Source of the DNA: Fragilaria crotonensis
Lineage: Eukaryota > Bacillariophyta > Fragilariophyceae > Fragilariales > Fragilariaceae
NCBI GenBank assembly: GCA_022925895.1
Contig: JAKSYS010000480.1
Span: 1-49,325, forward strand
Length of the DNA: 49,325 bases
Reading direction: 5' to 3'
How positions within the stretch are numbered: the stretch's first letter is position 1; the number at the start of each line of letters is the position of its first letter. The notes beneath the pieces are model-generated. The model was not told the origin of the DNA. It did no database searches and saw nothing but the letters and a program-made list of their open reading frames with translations. This document shows positions 10,247 through 20,577 of this stretch, piece by piece. Position numbers and translations under genes: made by a program.

Positions 10247-12030
10247 CATGATGTTGCAAGTTTCATGATAAAATACATGGATCCCAACACACGAGAAGTC
10301 TCGCGAGGCGGAAGAGTCCTGAGGGAACAGCAGAATTGCCACGAGGATGCTGAGCGTACGCTGGCATCCGAAGAGAAGAGTTCGTAGATAAGAGTGTCTT
10401 GATGAAATTCAGGAAGACACGGAAGGACACGCCCTCCCAGTATTGGCATTTCGTTGGAGAAGGACCGAAGACCATGAGGTATGAAGATCCTGCGCCCTTT
10501 ATCAATAGCCTTGGGGAATGCACGTTGTACATTACCTTTCTACCAATTAATATCCACTTTTGTGATAGGCATGTCTGCGAGCTGAAGCGTAGTTCCGCTA
10601 AGTTCAAAATTATGAATACCTCGTACATCACTACATCGTACTTTGTTCTATAACTTTATTCTTGTACTCCGAGTACTGACGACGATACCCATATTTATGA
10701 GTACATACCTAAGCAAACTATATGGCGATATGTTGTTCCCTATCATCAACCAGCAGCTGATCATCATGGACGGATCACGGGATCAGACAACTTCTATCCA
10801 TGTATTTTCAGCGACACATTACTACTGAAGAGACCCTTCGGCCTCTGACGCAGTGGCCCGATCCCGCCTGCGCCAAGGTAATTGTCTTGACAAATCCCGT
10901 CATATCGTTCGCATCCAAAAGAATTTGGACTGCTGCGGTATGTTGTCTGGTTCAAGTTTCGCTGGTCGCATCAATCACAACCTAAACTCGGCGGTGACTC
11001 TTGTCACTGCATTCCACCAATCTCGTTTCGAACTTTGCGCGCGCAATGATGAGGACTAACGTCGGAGATACGTATATCTGCGTTCCAACAAAATCTGATT
11101 CGAATCTTGTTTTGAAATTCAAGTGGCATGGATGAAAGACAAAAGGCCTACCGTCGTCGGAGACAAGAATGATTCGTAGGAGCAAATCTTCCGCTTGGAG
11201 TCTCGTCCTTCTTTGAAACTCTGGATCAACTCCCTTGGAGTCCCGAATCAAAGGCAGGGTATGATTCGATTGAAACTAGAAACAACTGGTCTTGGGCTAA
11301 AATCTCGTCAAGCGTCGTTGCGGACCAACCTGGATGCAACATTGCTGTTATGATGACCCACCGCTTGATTCATCTTGTGTCGACATTGACAATTGTTGTA
11401 ATTGCAATGGAGCACGACGTTCGGCCACATCCATTCGTCCAACGGTGGTACAGGCACGTCGTTCAACGCCATCACAAATGGCCCAATCGGCGACATCAAC
11501 AAATCCCACCAAGACAGTCCGATGTCCACGTGTGACACGATCAGCGCCGTGCAACAATTTACCACAATGCATTACCGTATATCCTGCCGCGGGGGGTCGA
11601 ATGATGCAACCTTCTTTTTGGAGGATGTCATTGTTGATGTTGTTGTTATTGATGTCGTTGTCGGTCAGTACTGTCGATGATGATTTATTCATATGCGACT
11701 ATGCGAATAGCTAGGTCCCAGACGTGGCTGGTCGGTATGCCCAAATTTTGCCTCGCAGGCAACAGATGCTTCCCATCTGTCGAATCTCACCGTATGTAAA
11801 ACTTGTACCAGCAAATAGTAGGGTCAAGAGTAACCAACAAAACGGAGTCGTGGAGTTACTGTACCAGAACCAATTTCAATCATGGTACATACTGTACTAC
11901 ATACTACATACTACATACTACTACTACATACTGTATCTTCGCACGAAAAAAGGCTCTCATTGCGATTCTTCATGGCTCATGGCTTTTGTGCATTTTTTGA
12001 CCTTGTGTCTTTAGTTTTAAACTTCAAGCC
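10247..12030. other. Intergenic region with R1 copy and TACT-rich upstream tract
   Basis: Contains the R1 copy at 10905-11170. At 11334-11714 both strands are open for more than 110 codons with low-complexity Asp/Asn, Ser or Leu runs; no family is recognised and neither strand is preferred. A tract of TACATACTACATACTAC repeats lies at about 11885-11940, 90 bases before the next gene, and includes two GTAC words. Confidence 0.35.
10905..11170. repeat. Second copy of repeat R1
   Basis: Begins with GGTTCAAGTTTCGCTGGTCG, close to the leader of the 6.4 kb copy (GGTTCACGTTTTGCTGGTCG), followed by TCAATCACAACCT and about two to three diverged units (TCGAACTTTGC...AATGATGAGG.CTAACGTCGGAGA...CTGCGTTCCAACA). 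It therefore lies downstream of the first ankyrin gene while the larger copy lies upstream. Confidence 0.55.
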
Positions 12031-13497
12031 ATGCCGTTGAATGAGAATGATTGTAGTCTTATTTGCAATGCCTTCGAAGGTAATCTCCAGGAGGTTCGTG
12101 ACCTGTTACGAGCGGGAGCCAATGTGAATGCTCAACGACCAGATGATGGTAAAACAGCCCTTTACAAGGCCAGTGGAATGGGCCACTTGGAAGTCGTCCG
12201 AGAATTACTGAATAACAACAAATTGAACGTGAATCTCCAAAGTACTGAAGGTTCAACAGCCCTATACATTGCGAGTCAAGAGGGACATGTGGAAGTCGTC
12301 CGCGAGTTGCTCAGAAACAACAAGGTGGATGTGAACATCCAACGTTCTGATGGTTCAACAGCTCTTTTCATTGCGAGTCAAGAGGGCCATGTGGATGTCG
12401 TCCGCGAGTTGCTCCAAAACAACAAGACGGATGTGAATCTCCAACGTACGACTGGTGCAACAGCCCTTTATATTGCGAGTCAAGAGGGCCATTTGGAAGT
12501 CGTCCGTGAGTTGCTCCAAAGCCACAAATTGGATGTGAATATCCAACGTACTGATATTGGAGCAACAGCCCTTTACATGGCGAGTCGTAATGGCCATGTG
12601 AGAGTCGTCCGCGAGTTGCTCCAAAACAACAATGTGAATGTGAATCTACAAGTGACTTATGATGGTTCAACAGCCCTTTACATTGCGAGTCGAAATGGTT
12701 ATTTGGACGTAGTCCGCGAGTTGCTCCGAAGTAGCAGGGTGAATGTGAATCTACGAGTGACTTATGGTGGCACAACAGCCCTTGATATCGCTCGCCAGCA
12801 GAAAAATGATGATATTGCACGTCTCTTGGAGGAACACATGGAACGTGAGAAGCGTCGCGAGGGGCCGCAGGACGCACATTGGATCGAAGGCGATTTGCCA
12901 TCCCCAAATTCACCGACGCCACAAGCAAGAAAACGAGCAAGGAGGCAGCGATCCATGAGAAACCTACTCGAGGAGGGAACACAGAGCAGCGATAAGGATG
13001 CTGAACATCGACAAGAGTTGTTGCGTAGGAAGCCTGCAGGAAAAGTAGCTGACGATCAAATGGCACGCAAACCTCGGGCTCGTCGAAACAAGAACAGCCT
13101 TTCAAGCAATGATTCCAGCGTGGAAGTCGTCGACGACTTGCTCCAAAACAATGAGGTGGATGTGAATGCCCGAGATACTAATGACGAAACACCCCTTTAC
13201 CTTGCAAGCCAAGAGGGTCATGTGATAGTCGTCCAGGCATTACTCGAAAACGATGAGGTGGATGTGAATGCCCGAGATGGTAATGATCAAACAGCCCTTT
13301 ACGTTGCGAGTCAAAATGGCCATGTGGCAGTCGTTCAGGCATTACTCGAAAGTGGCAAGGTGGATGTGAATGCCAAATGTACCGATGGAAAAAGAACAGC
13401 CCTTCATATTGCGTGCCAAAATGGCCATGCGGACGTCGTCCGGGAGTTTCTCCGACACAACAACGCGGATGTGAATGCCAGACGCATGAATCTGTAA
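12031..13497 (+). CDS. Ankyrin-repeat protein with two repeat blocks and basic linker
   Basis: A 488-residue intronless frame. The N-terminal cap (NAFEGNLQEVRDLLRAGANVN) is followed by six ankyrin repeats (T-ALYIASQEGHLEVVRELLQNNK-DVN), then the family C-terminal cap TALDIARQQKNDDIARLLEEH at about 250-270. A basic, charged linker follows with KARKRARRQR and an RRKPAGK motif, then about three further repeats to residue 486. The linker resembles that of the ankyrin-kinase gene at 20578 (AEHRQELLRRKPAG against AEPQQKLLNRKPAG), so this looks like a kinase-less relative, not an unrelated ankyrin gene. The basic runs could act as a nuclear localisation signal. It ends at TAA just after a complete repeat. 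Likely a protein-binding scaffold; the partner is unknown. Confidence 0.86.
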   Translation: MPLNENDCSLICNAFEGNLQEVRDLLRAGANVNAQRPDDGKTALYKASGMGHLEVVRELLNNNKLNVNLQSTEGSTALYIASQEGHVEVVRELLRNNKVDVNIQRSDGSTALFIASQEGHVDVVRELLQNNKTDVNLQRTTGATALYIASQEGHLEVVRELLQSHKLDVNIQRTDIGATALYMASRNGHVRVVRELLQNNNVNVNLQVTYDGSTALYIASRNGYLDVVRELLRSSRVNVNLRVTYGGTTALDIARQQKNDDIARLLEEHMEREKRREGPQDAHWIEGDLPSPNSPTPQARKRARRQRSMRNLLEEGTQSSDKDAEHRQELLRRKPAGKVADDQMARKPRARRNKNSLSSNDSSVEVVDDLLQNNEVDVNARDTNDETPLYLASQEGHVIVVQALLENDEVDVNARDGNDQTALYVASQNGHVAVVQALLESGKVDVNAKCTDGKRTALHIACQNGHADVVREFLRHNNADVNARRMNL

Positions 13498-13655
13498 TTT
13501 GATGTCCTCTAGATGTGGTTTATCGCCTGAGAATTATGACTTGGAGGAACACGGGAACGGAGCTGAGGCATCTTGAGGTGGAAGCGCAGAGGTTTCGAGA
13601 GGTCGAAGAGCAGAAGCAGAAGCGTTGTGTGGCGGAATCGCAGCAACTATGGTGA
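13498..13655 (+). pseudogene. Remnant of coiled linker after ankyrin gene
   Basis: Just past the stop at 13497, the frame starting near 13560 reads ELRHLEVEAQRFREVEEQ followed by KQKRC, a charged coiled-coil segment of the type that follows the LLEEH cap in sister genes (compare the Glu/Arg-rich linker of the gene at 45159). An LEEH fragment also precedes it in another frame. This suggests the gene once continued and was shortened. Confidence 0.4.
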
Positions 13656-13799
13656 ACATTCACGTCTGACCTATGAAATGTGAGCCTGGAACCCGTTTGA
13701 TATGCACTTCTACATTTTCTTATTCTACATGTATAGCTCGTTACAGGGAGATGATTACTTTAGAAAGTTATGAAGGCCCTGTCAGGGATTAGATAAGAA

Positions 13800-16000
13800 T
13801 CGCGCACTAAACACTCCATCAAGTCGCAAATCACCATTGACGAAATGAGAGTCTCTCCATTGTCCTGCAAATCACAGCACAGCGCGCAAATGAACTTCCT
13901 CCGTTACAAATCTCAACTGCACCGGGAGTGACGACACCGCCGGAATGCCACATGGTCGTGCTATGGGAAGAGCAACGACGACTGCCGATTTTCGACTGTT
14001 GGTACTCCTTGAGAAATGCTCATGACGAACGACAACGAAACAGATCTCCTCGGTTCGTCGCGGGTGACGAGGACACGGGAAATCTGCATACGCTGAGACC
14101 GCATTGCTCGCGATGACAAGAAAGGAATTGGATTCAGATGTTGCCGGAATTCGTCAAGTGTACTCAATCCAATGTGCCAAAAAACCACAACGATCGTGCC
14201 TCGACAAAGCTCTTGACTAGGAACGGCAGCAGCTTATCATTAAGGCGTTTGAGGCTCGTAAGAGCGATTTGAAATGGGAGAGCGCATGGACCGGTAAAGG
14301 CACTCAAAGGAAAGAGGTCGTTGAACACTTCCTTCTGCCGCTAGACGCCAGTTTGACTCAGGCATGAATGACACTCCGTGAATGTACATCATGGTCGGAC
14401 GATGTAGAAAACAAACGATGAGTTCTTTGACGTAGAGGCGATGGAAAATTGAAGCGGAACGCAATGGAGAAACGACTTCGTGGGCCAATACGCAAAGTGC
14501 TCCCAATACTGTCATGCCCATACTTGATGCCAACGGAAGGATGGAAACCTTTCAATGCATATTCTATGCCGGTATTCAAAAAGCAAAGGCAAAGCGATTT
14601 GGATTATTGGATGAATCACTTAAAGCCAATGACTCGAGTACAACAGTCCTACCCGTAGGCAATAGGGTTGTTGTTTGGCTTTCATTCTGCGTCGGGAGCG
14701 ATAGCGAATCGAGGATTCATCCCACATCCCAAGCCCTTTGAAATGGATTGTCATTCCGAGTGTTTGCTTAACTACCATCGTCTACACGAACAGGGACTTG
14801 CTGCTGTGTAGGCCTATTCCATCGCGATGCCACACCAGCCATGGGAATAACCTCTGGAAGTTTCAACTTTCAGCATAACGTACTTACGCCCTCTTTGTCG
14901 TGATCAACCTGCAAATCCAATTCAGTATCATCATCGTCGTCGTCGTAATTGTCGTCACGGTCATTGTAGTGCAGCGGCAAGTCACCATGAACGAGAACCT
15001 CATGTGCATAACGAAGCCGTATTGTTGGATCCTACATCTGAACGGCTCTCCTTAGAGATGCAGAGCTTTCCTTTCCATTGTACCCAGATGGTCCCTGGGA
15101 ATGCATTCTGAGGGCGACAAAATCCATTCGACATGGCACTCCAATCTTGGCGTAACCACCATTCGTAGTCCACGATGCAATTGGCTCAACGAACTGGTGG
15201 TGAGGGCAGAAGTAGTTGTTCTTGTGGATCCCTCTTTGCGCTGCAGACGGTCTAGTCGTGTCATCGTTGATGATCTCACAAGCGCGTATCATTGGACTAT
15301 TTCGGTACTACGTTTTCGGCTTCCACCTGTGGTTAGCTTCAACCTAGTAGCACTCCGCTTCCAAGCTTCTGGCAACACTATCAAGAGACATGAAGAGATC
15401 TCTCGTGTGTGAAATCGACAAACACAAAAGCAACGTCGAATGGTAAAAAACCACAGTAAAGTCATTTTCACCGTCATGGTCTTCGTGGAAAGAAACGGAC
15501 GCGCTCGGCAGTACTCCAGTAAGAGTCGTCTCATTGAGAAAGGCCAGGTGGAAGAGTATCACCAGTCTCGCCAGCCCCGAATGTCTCAATTTGCCGCGGC
15601 CTTTTTGTTACTTGCGTCCTTCAATTTTGAAAGAAGGTCCATGTATCACATGGTGTTTACATGACATTACCTATAAACAGCAAGATACAGAGCGAGTCAA
15701 GAAGAGCAGACAAGCAGGTCTTCGTATCCACTTGAGCATAACTGATGATCTTAGTCGAATATACTTGTTTGAAGACAAGGAACCAGACACATTTTACTTG
15801 ATGTGGACCGAAAGTGTCTCACTGGGCAACAGGATCCATGCCTGCTGTCCCAAGTGTTCTAGGACCCTACACACACACAACACTGGCTGGTCTCGAGGAG
15901 GAGGAGGACGACGACAACAACATTGCCGTGGCGGTTCGCAGTTATAACATGTAACATGACACTCATGCGTTTCGTGTGTCTTTGACACACGTTTTCTTTG
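13800..16000 (-). pseudogene. Decayed minus-strand coding element, family R2 (first copy)
   Basis: Read on the minus strand, several blocks resemble the element at 47.75-48.95 kb. 15590-15340 holds SASVSFHEDHDGENDFTVVF and ends in ARSLEAEC; the other copy has SAYVSFQKEHDGENDLAVVP and ARVLEAEC. 14975-14800 holds TELDLQVDHDKEG then PEVIPMAGVASRW; the other copy has IELDWEIGNDDEG then PKAVPIAGVTLRW. 15990-15850 holds RPPPPRDQPVLCV. Between these, ATG 15292 to 15032 is open for 86 codons (VEPIASWTTNGGYAKIGVPC and more) and continues in frame past one TAG into DPTIRLRYAHEVLVHGDLPL. Stops and frame changes show decay. The protein is not recognised; the dispersed copies suggest a transposon or a duplicated host gene. 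Confidence 0.5.
14240..14740. repeat. Block shared with 35.1-35.6 kb
   Basis: The DNA around 14370-14500 (CTCCGTGAATGTACA, then GGCGATGGAAAATTGAAGCGG, then GTGGGCCAATACGCAAA) matches 35370-35505 (CTCCGCGAATGTACA, GGCGATGGAAATTGACGCGG, GTGGGCCAATTCCGCAAA). Neither copy keeps a full frame, and either strand could have been the coding one. It is treated as part of the dispersed R2 material. Confidence 0.45.
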
Positions 16001-17014
16001 GGGTTGGATCCGGTTACAAAGGAGGTTCTCTACCAGCCAGAAAATGTCTCTACGAGAGATTGTCTTTATTCATATAGACAGGTGCTGAACCAGCATTGCG
16101 CATCAACAAACGCAAATGGGAAATAATGGTCTGATGATCCAGTCGTTTTTTGGAACGAACTCACTGTATCTGCAAGGACGTATGACGAAAAACTGCCACT
16201 TTTGAAAGGCATGGTAGTAATTCATCGTTGACTTGGACTGAATTGTGAACGTCGATGCAGCCATTGCATAATGATATCTCTACACAGTAGAGAAGCAGCC
16301 AATCATAAATTTGTCGGAAAGATCTCCTTTTCCGAACTGAATGAATGCATTCAAAATCTCACACATCGATCTTATCATTACACCAATTCCGACGTGCTGA
16401 TGGTTGATGGTATGCAGCCTATGCAGCATACGCGCGATTTCATACCTCCACGGCGAAGAGCACATTTCGATTCATATTCATACGCACGATACACACTTTT
16501 TAACGCGGGCCCAGCATGCTGTTCAATGACTGCGTGTGTTTCTGCATCCTTCACAGTGTTGAACGTTAAGTGTGCATATCAATAAATGTATTCGTTTATA
16601 TATAGCGATAATGTAGAGGACTACCGGTAGGCGGCCTGCTTCCTACGGGGGAGCGTATACCCAGTAATAACAATCCGGCTGATGGTCTTTCGGATCTACC
16701 GCTACGGCATGAAGTACATGTACTACGGTAGTACTCGAGTATCGGAGTACAAAGGTATGAAGTCCAGTATGAGAGGGATCTGTGAGAATCGTTGAATTCA
16801 GAATTTATGGGACGACGCTGTAAAGTGGAAAGTCTACTACGAGATACGACAGCGTGCCCTTTCTCACCATTGTGCTACGATTGGCGGTTGGCGGCGCCGA
16901 CTGCTGACCCCGCTGGTTCACTACTACAGGTAGCTAGCATACCAACACATCATCAGACCTCCATCGCAAACTCACTTCCTATTGCGTCACGTCAGCATTG
17001 AATTTCGATCGACA
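16001..17014. other. Intergenic region upstream of third ankyrin gene
   Basis: No gene was recognised. 16271-16585 is open on the plus strand for 104 codons, but has no family signal. A GTAC-rich island lies at 16714-16750 (four GTAC words in 37 bases), about 265 bases before the ankyrin ATG. Confidence 0.4.
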
Positions 17015-18290
17015 ATGGATTGGGATTTTCATCTTTTTGGATTTGCCTCCGCTGGTAATCTCCTAGAGGTTCGTAACGCGTTAAACGTCGGAGCCAATGT
17101 GAATTGGCGACACTATGAAACTGGCAGCACACCTCTCATTGTCGCTAGCTGGAATCGCCGCTATAAAGTCGTTTGTGCTTTATTGAGGCAAAGAGGGGTG
17201 AATGTGAACATCCAGGATAACAATCGTGACACAGCACTTATCGTAGCAAGCTCACACGTCCATTTAGAACTGTTTCGTACTTTATTGGATCGCCCAGATG
17301 TTGCTGTGAATATCCGGAATAATCTTGGCGTCACAGCTCTTATCAATGCAAGCTTTCATGACAACTGGGAAGTAGTTCCAAACTTATTGAACCACCCATG
17401 GGTGCATGTTAATGCCACGGATCATAATGGCTTTTCAGCCCTCATCCACGCAAGCCATTACGGCCACTTGAAAGTGGTTGAGTTTTTGTTGGGTCACCCA
17501 GGGGTGGAGGTCAATATCCAGGATGGCGATGGCTTGTCAGCTCTCATCTACGCATGCCTTCATGGCCATTTGGATGTGGTTCGTGCTTTATTGAACCACC
17601 CCCGGGTGGAGGTGAATATCCAGGATCGCGATGGCTTCTCAGCTTTCATACACGCATGCTTTCGTGGCCATGTGGATGTGGTTGAGGCCTTATTGAATCG
17701 CGATGAGGTTGATGTGAATATCCGGAATCGCGATGGCAAAACAGCTCTCATGTACGCATGCGTTCATGGCCACTCGGAAGTTGTTGAGGCTTTGTTGGAT
17801 CACCCAGAAGTGGATGTGAATATCCAGGATCGCGATGGCTTCTCAGCTTTCATGTACGCATTGGTTCATGACCGTGGGGATGTGGTACGGGCCTTATTGT
17901 TTCACGTGAGGTTGATATGACTATCATGAACAACAATGGCAGCACAGCTCTCATCTACTCATGCCGCATGCGTTCGGCATGAGTAGATGGCCATTTGGAA
18001 GTGGTTCGTGCTTTATTGAACCACCCAGAGGTGCATTTGGAATAAGTTCAGGCTTTATTGAACCAGCCAGGGGTGTGTTGAGGTGAATATCCAGGGTCGC
18101 GATGGCTTTTCAGCTCCCTTCTTCGCCAGCCATAACGGCCACTTGAGAGTGGTTTGTGCGTTATTAAATGACGAGGAAGTGGATTTGAATATCAGGAATG
18201 ACGATCGCAGCACAACCCTTGATGGCCGTGGGGAAGATGATGTTGTACATCTTTTGGAGGAGCACTTACGCATACGACAGATGCGTCGTG
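17015..18290 (+). pseudogene. Ankyrin-repeat gene with decayed 3' end
   Basis: The real ATG is at 17015 (the frame is open a little further upstream but without an ATG). The N-terminal cap GFASAGNLLEVRNALNVGANVN is followed by eight intact ankyrin repeats with NHP/DHPEVDVNIQDRDG-type joints. Near 17906 one base is missing compared with the sister unit at 17700 (CACGTGAGG against CGCGATGAGG), which ends the frame at 17920. Downstream, repeat sequence continues in other frames through 18290, interrupted by an inverted duplication at 17952-17989, an in-frame TAA after HLE near 18042, and an indel near 18075. The region ends with the family cap (DDVVHLLEEHL). The 5' part could still give a 301-residue ankyrin protein. 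Confidence 0.75.
17952..17989. repeat. Perfect 15-bp inverted repeat inside an ankyrin unit
   Basis: Left arm CATCTACTCATGCCG (17952-17966), spacer CATGCGTT (17967-17974), right arm CGGCATGAGTAGATG (17975-17989). The right arm is the exact reverse complement of the left. It lies between the ALIYSC part and the GHLEVV part of one ankyrin repeat, where sister repeats have only a few codons. Confidence 0.9.
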
Positions 18291-19219
18291 TGCGTCGTTA
18301 TAACTACTTTTTTGCGCGGCTAATGTGCTTGAAGAAGGATCGAGTGCCGTCTTGCCAAATTGTGATGCGCTCCTTTAGAATGGCATCATGTCAATCGATA
18401 TGAATGTAAGTAGCACGAGACGCGTTCAAGTTCATCGCTGAGAAGGCTCTCAAAAGGCAATGAAAGGGAACAGATCGGAGTGGAAGCTCCAGTTTTGGAG
18501 AAGAACGGAACTCCCATTTGGGTGAAGTGTGCGTATGCCCAAGAGGTTCTAGTGCGTTTGGATCACGAAGATGCGAGCACAAGTTCTCAAATAGTATGCC
18601 CGCCAGGTCGGATTGTTCGCCTCTCTAGAGTTCTAAAAATAAACTCGGAGTACATGTTTACACTTGATTGATGTTTGTGTTTATGCCAGTACACGAGGCT
18701 ACTAAAAGATGCAGTTTATGTAATGCTTCGACTCAAACGACCTGAGAACGTTCCCACTATGTCACGATCTTTTCAATACGCACAGTGCACTCACTTGATC
18801 GAAAATAGAGTCGTCCGTGGTTTTTCACCTTTCATGTTGGCTCGGCGCAGTTACGTTGTTTCTAGTACGCTGTCCTCAGCCTCAAGCTCAAATTTAAATC
18901 AGGATGTCGTTAGGGCAACCAGACTACAAACTACGTCAAAAGATGATTTTCAATGAAACAAAGCGATCAATGGGCTAGACACATCTGCGCGGTGGTGTGT
19001 GGCGTGCAATGGTAGTGAACGACCGTAATCGAAAATCTCAAGGTTGAGTGCACAGTGCACACACCGTGCACACTCAAACACTCGAATCTCAGATCATCAC
19101 CATTGATGCATTGACCGTATGAGATACTGTACCACCCGGCAACCAACAACGAACTGCAGGAACGGAAACGGCAAGAACACCTCACATGTTCATGTCCGCG
19201 AATCGTCCTCTCCTGTCGC
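18291..19219. other. Region without a recognised gene
   Basis: Plus-strand frames at 18480-18671 (ends INSEYMFTLD) and 18675-18956 are open but lack ATG starts at the given ends and show no domain. They may be remnants of coding sequence. No RNA gene was seen. Confidence 0.3.
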
Positions 19220-19735
19220 TTGGCACCCACGAAGAATATCAACAGAAACAAAAGCAACCATTATGGACACCCACGAAACGCCGAAAATCATCGCCCCTTC
19301 GATCTCACGATTCAAAGCTTGTTCGAAGAAGGCTCAGTTGGCGCTGTGGACAAAGCAGGACATGATGCATCATCTTCCAAAGTAGTCGTCAAATCTCACC
19401 TACCAACAACTCCAAGTTTGGCAAGACCGATGAAGACGAGATTGATATCCTATCTCGATGTGACTCTCCCTAAACGTGGTGGGGTGGTTTAAGTGTTTCA
19501 TCAAGATTATTCCAGAGTTACCATTTGAAACATGGTTTGTAATGGAGTACTGTGAAGGCTGTTGCATGTTGGATCCTGTTGGAGCGACAACATGGTTCGC
19601 TTGCTTCTTGAAGACATCAGTCGTGCCGTGTCCGTATCCTTTGTGCTAGGCCTTCCTCAATATCTGCGCGGAGTTGCCAACGACTGCCATCGAGATATCA
19701 AATGCGGCGACTACGATGATACGGACGCCAATACA
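19220..19735 (+). pseudogene. Remnant of an STE20/GCK-like protein kinase
   Basis: Kinase subdomains occur in the right order but in different plus-strand frames. 19290-19400 reads FDLTIQSLFEEGSVGAVDKA then SSKVVVK, a weakened Gly loop and lysine strand. Near 19425-19475 EDEIDILSRCDSP matches the helix C region. Near 19480-19515 a further frame gives VVGWFKCFIK, then 19525-19555 FVMEYCEGC for the hinge. 19600-19705 gives LEDISRAVSV...LPQYLRG then CHRDIKCGD for the catalytic loop. Several stops and frame changes separate the pieces, so no working enzyme is encoded. The order and the MEYCEG and HRDIK motifs point to the STE20 group, unlike the RLK-like kinases nearby. Confidence 0.55.
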
Positions 19736-19860
19736 AGGTGCACGTGTATGTGGTACTCGGGTATGATTGTCAACCGAACCAATGCAATATGCAATGCCAG
19801 CATTGTGCACTGTGCACGCGAGGCACAACGACGATTGAATCCCACGAGGAGTTGGTCTCA

Positions 19861-19935
19861 GTGGACAGTGGACAGTGGACAGTGGACAGTGGACAGTGGA
19901 CGCATATAGGATATAGGCGATATAGGATATAGGGT
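19861..19935. repeat. Two adjacent heptamer tandem repeats
   Basis: GTGGACA is repeated five times plus a partial unit at 19861-19901, followed at once by ATATAGG-type heptamers (about four copies with a small interruption) to about 19935. Two unrelated 7-bp units side by side are unusual; they are probably slippage products. Confidence 0.8.
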
Positions 19936-20167
19936 ACCTGGTACTGTAGCGTTGTGTGTTGTGTGTCGTTTTTGCTGAACGAACGAATCAAAGTGTGTGA
20001 CGTTATTTGGGCAGTTTAAATACGAGCTGTTGAGTTAATAACGAATTCTTGTATCACGGACTTTCAGGTGAATTATTTAACGTTAAGTTCACAACTGCCT
20101 GATACAAAATTTTGTGATACGCGAAGGAGTTAACAACGCCCCTAAGTCGTAAGAACGTTCTGTTGGT

Positions 20168-20320
20168 CAATTCGCACGTGATGTACGGTACTTCTACATA
20201 CTAATACTACGGTATTTTGTGCTTGTGTGCTTGCAGCTTGCACACTTGCACACGCTTCTGATTTCATGTCATAGAGGGACGGTACGAGTTGTACAAGGCG
20301 TACAGTACAAGGTATGCTGA
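20168..20320. repeat. GTAC-rich island upstream of ankyrin-kinase gene
   Basis: GTAC occurs twice near 20182-20188 and four times within about 40 bases near 20280-20310, some 270 bases before the ATG of the ankyrin-kinase-RING gene. It belongs to the same pattern as the islands at 16714 and 44570. Confidence 0.4.
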
Positions 20321-20577
20321 TACCATACAGATAGGCGTAAGCACAGAACAAGTAGACCTACCGTCTATTAGTTCTGGAGCGAGGCAGCGAGGTCTAATTT
20401 TGAATTTCATTTACCTAGATCCCAGCACTTTACAACGGTTTGCATCCTCAGAGCGCGACAACACTCGAGCGTCGAAGGTAAAAGAAGGACAACAGAAATT
20501 GCATTTGCTTGACCCTATCCTGCTATCGGCAATCAGCCATCATTAACACTTGCTTTGATCACTGAAAGACGCAGACA

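Noticed and set aside
14880..14915. Possible intron GTAAGT...TTCCAG in the R2 copy (minus strand)
   Set aside because: The other R2 copy has the same number of codons there, so the segment aligns as coding sequence with a nonsense codon and not as an intron.
16982..17014. Start of third ankyrin gene at 16982
   Set aside because: The codon there is TTG. The first ATG, at 17015, precedes the family-typical N-terminal cap.
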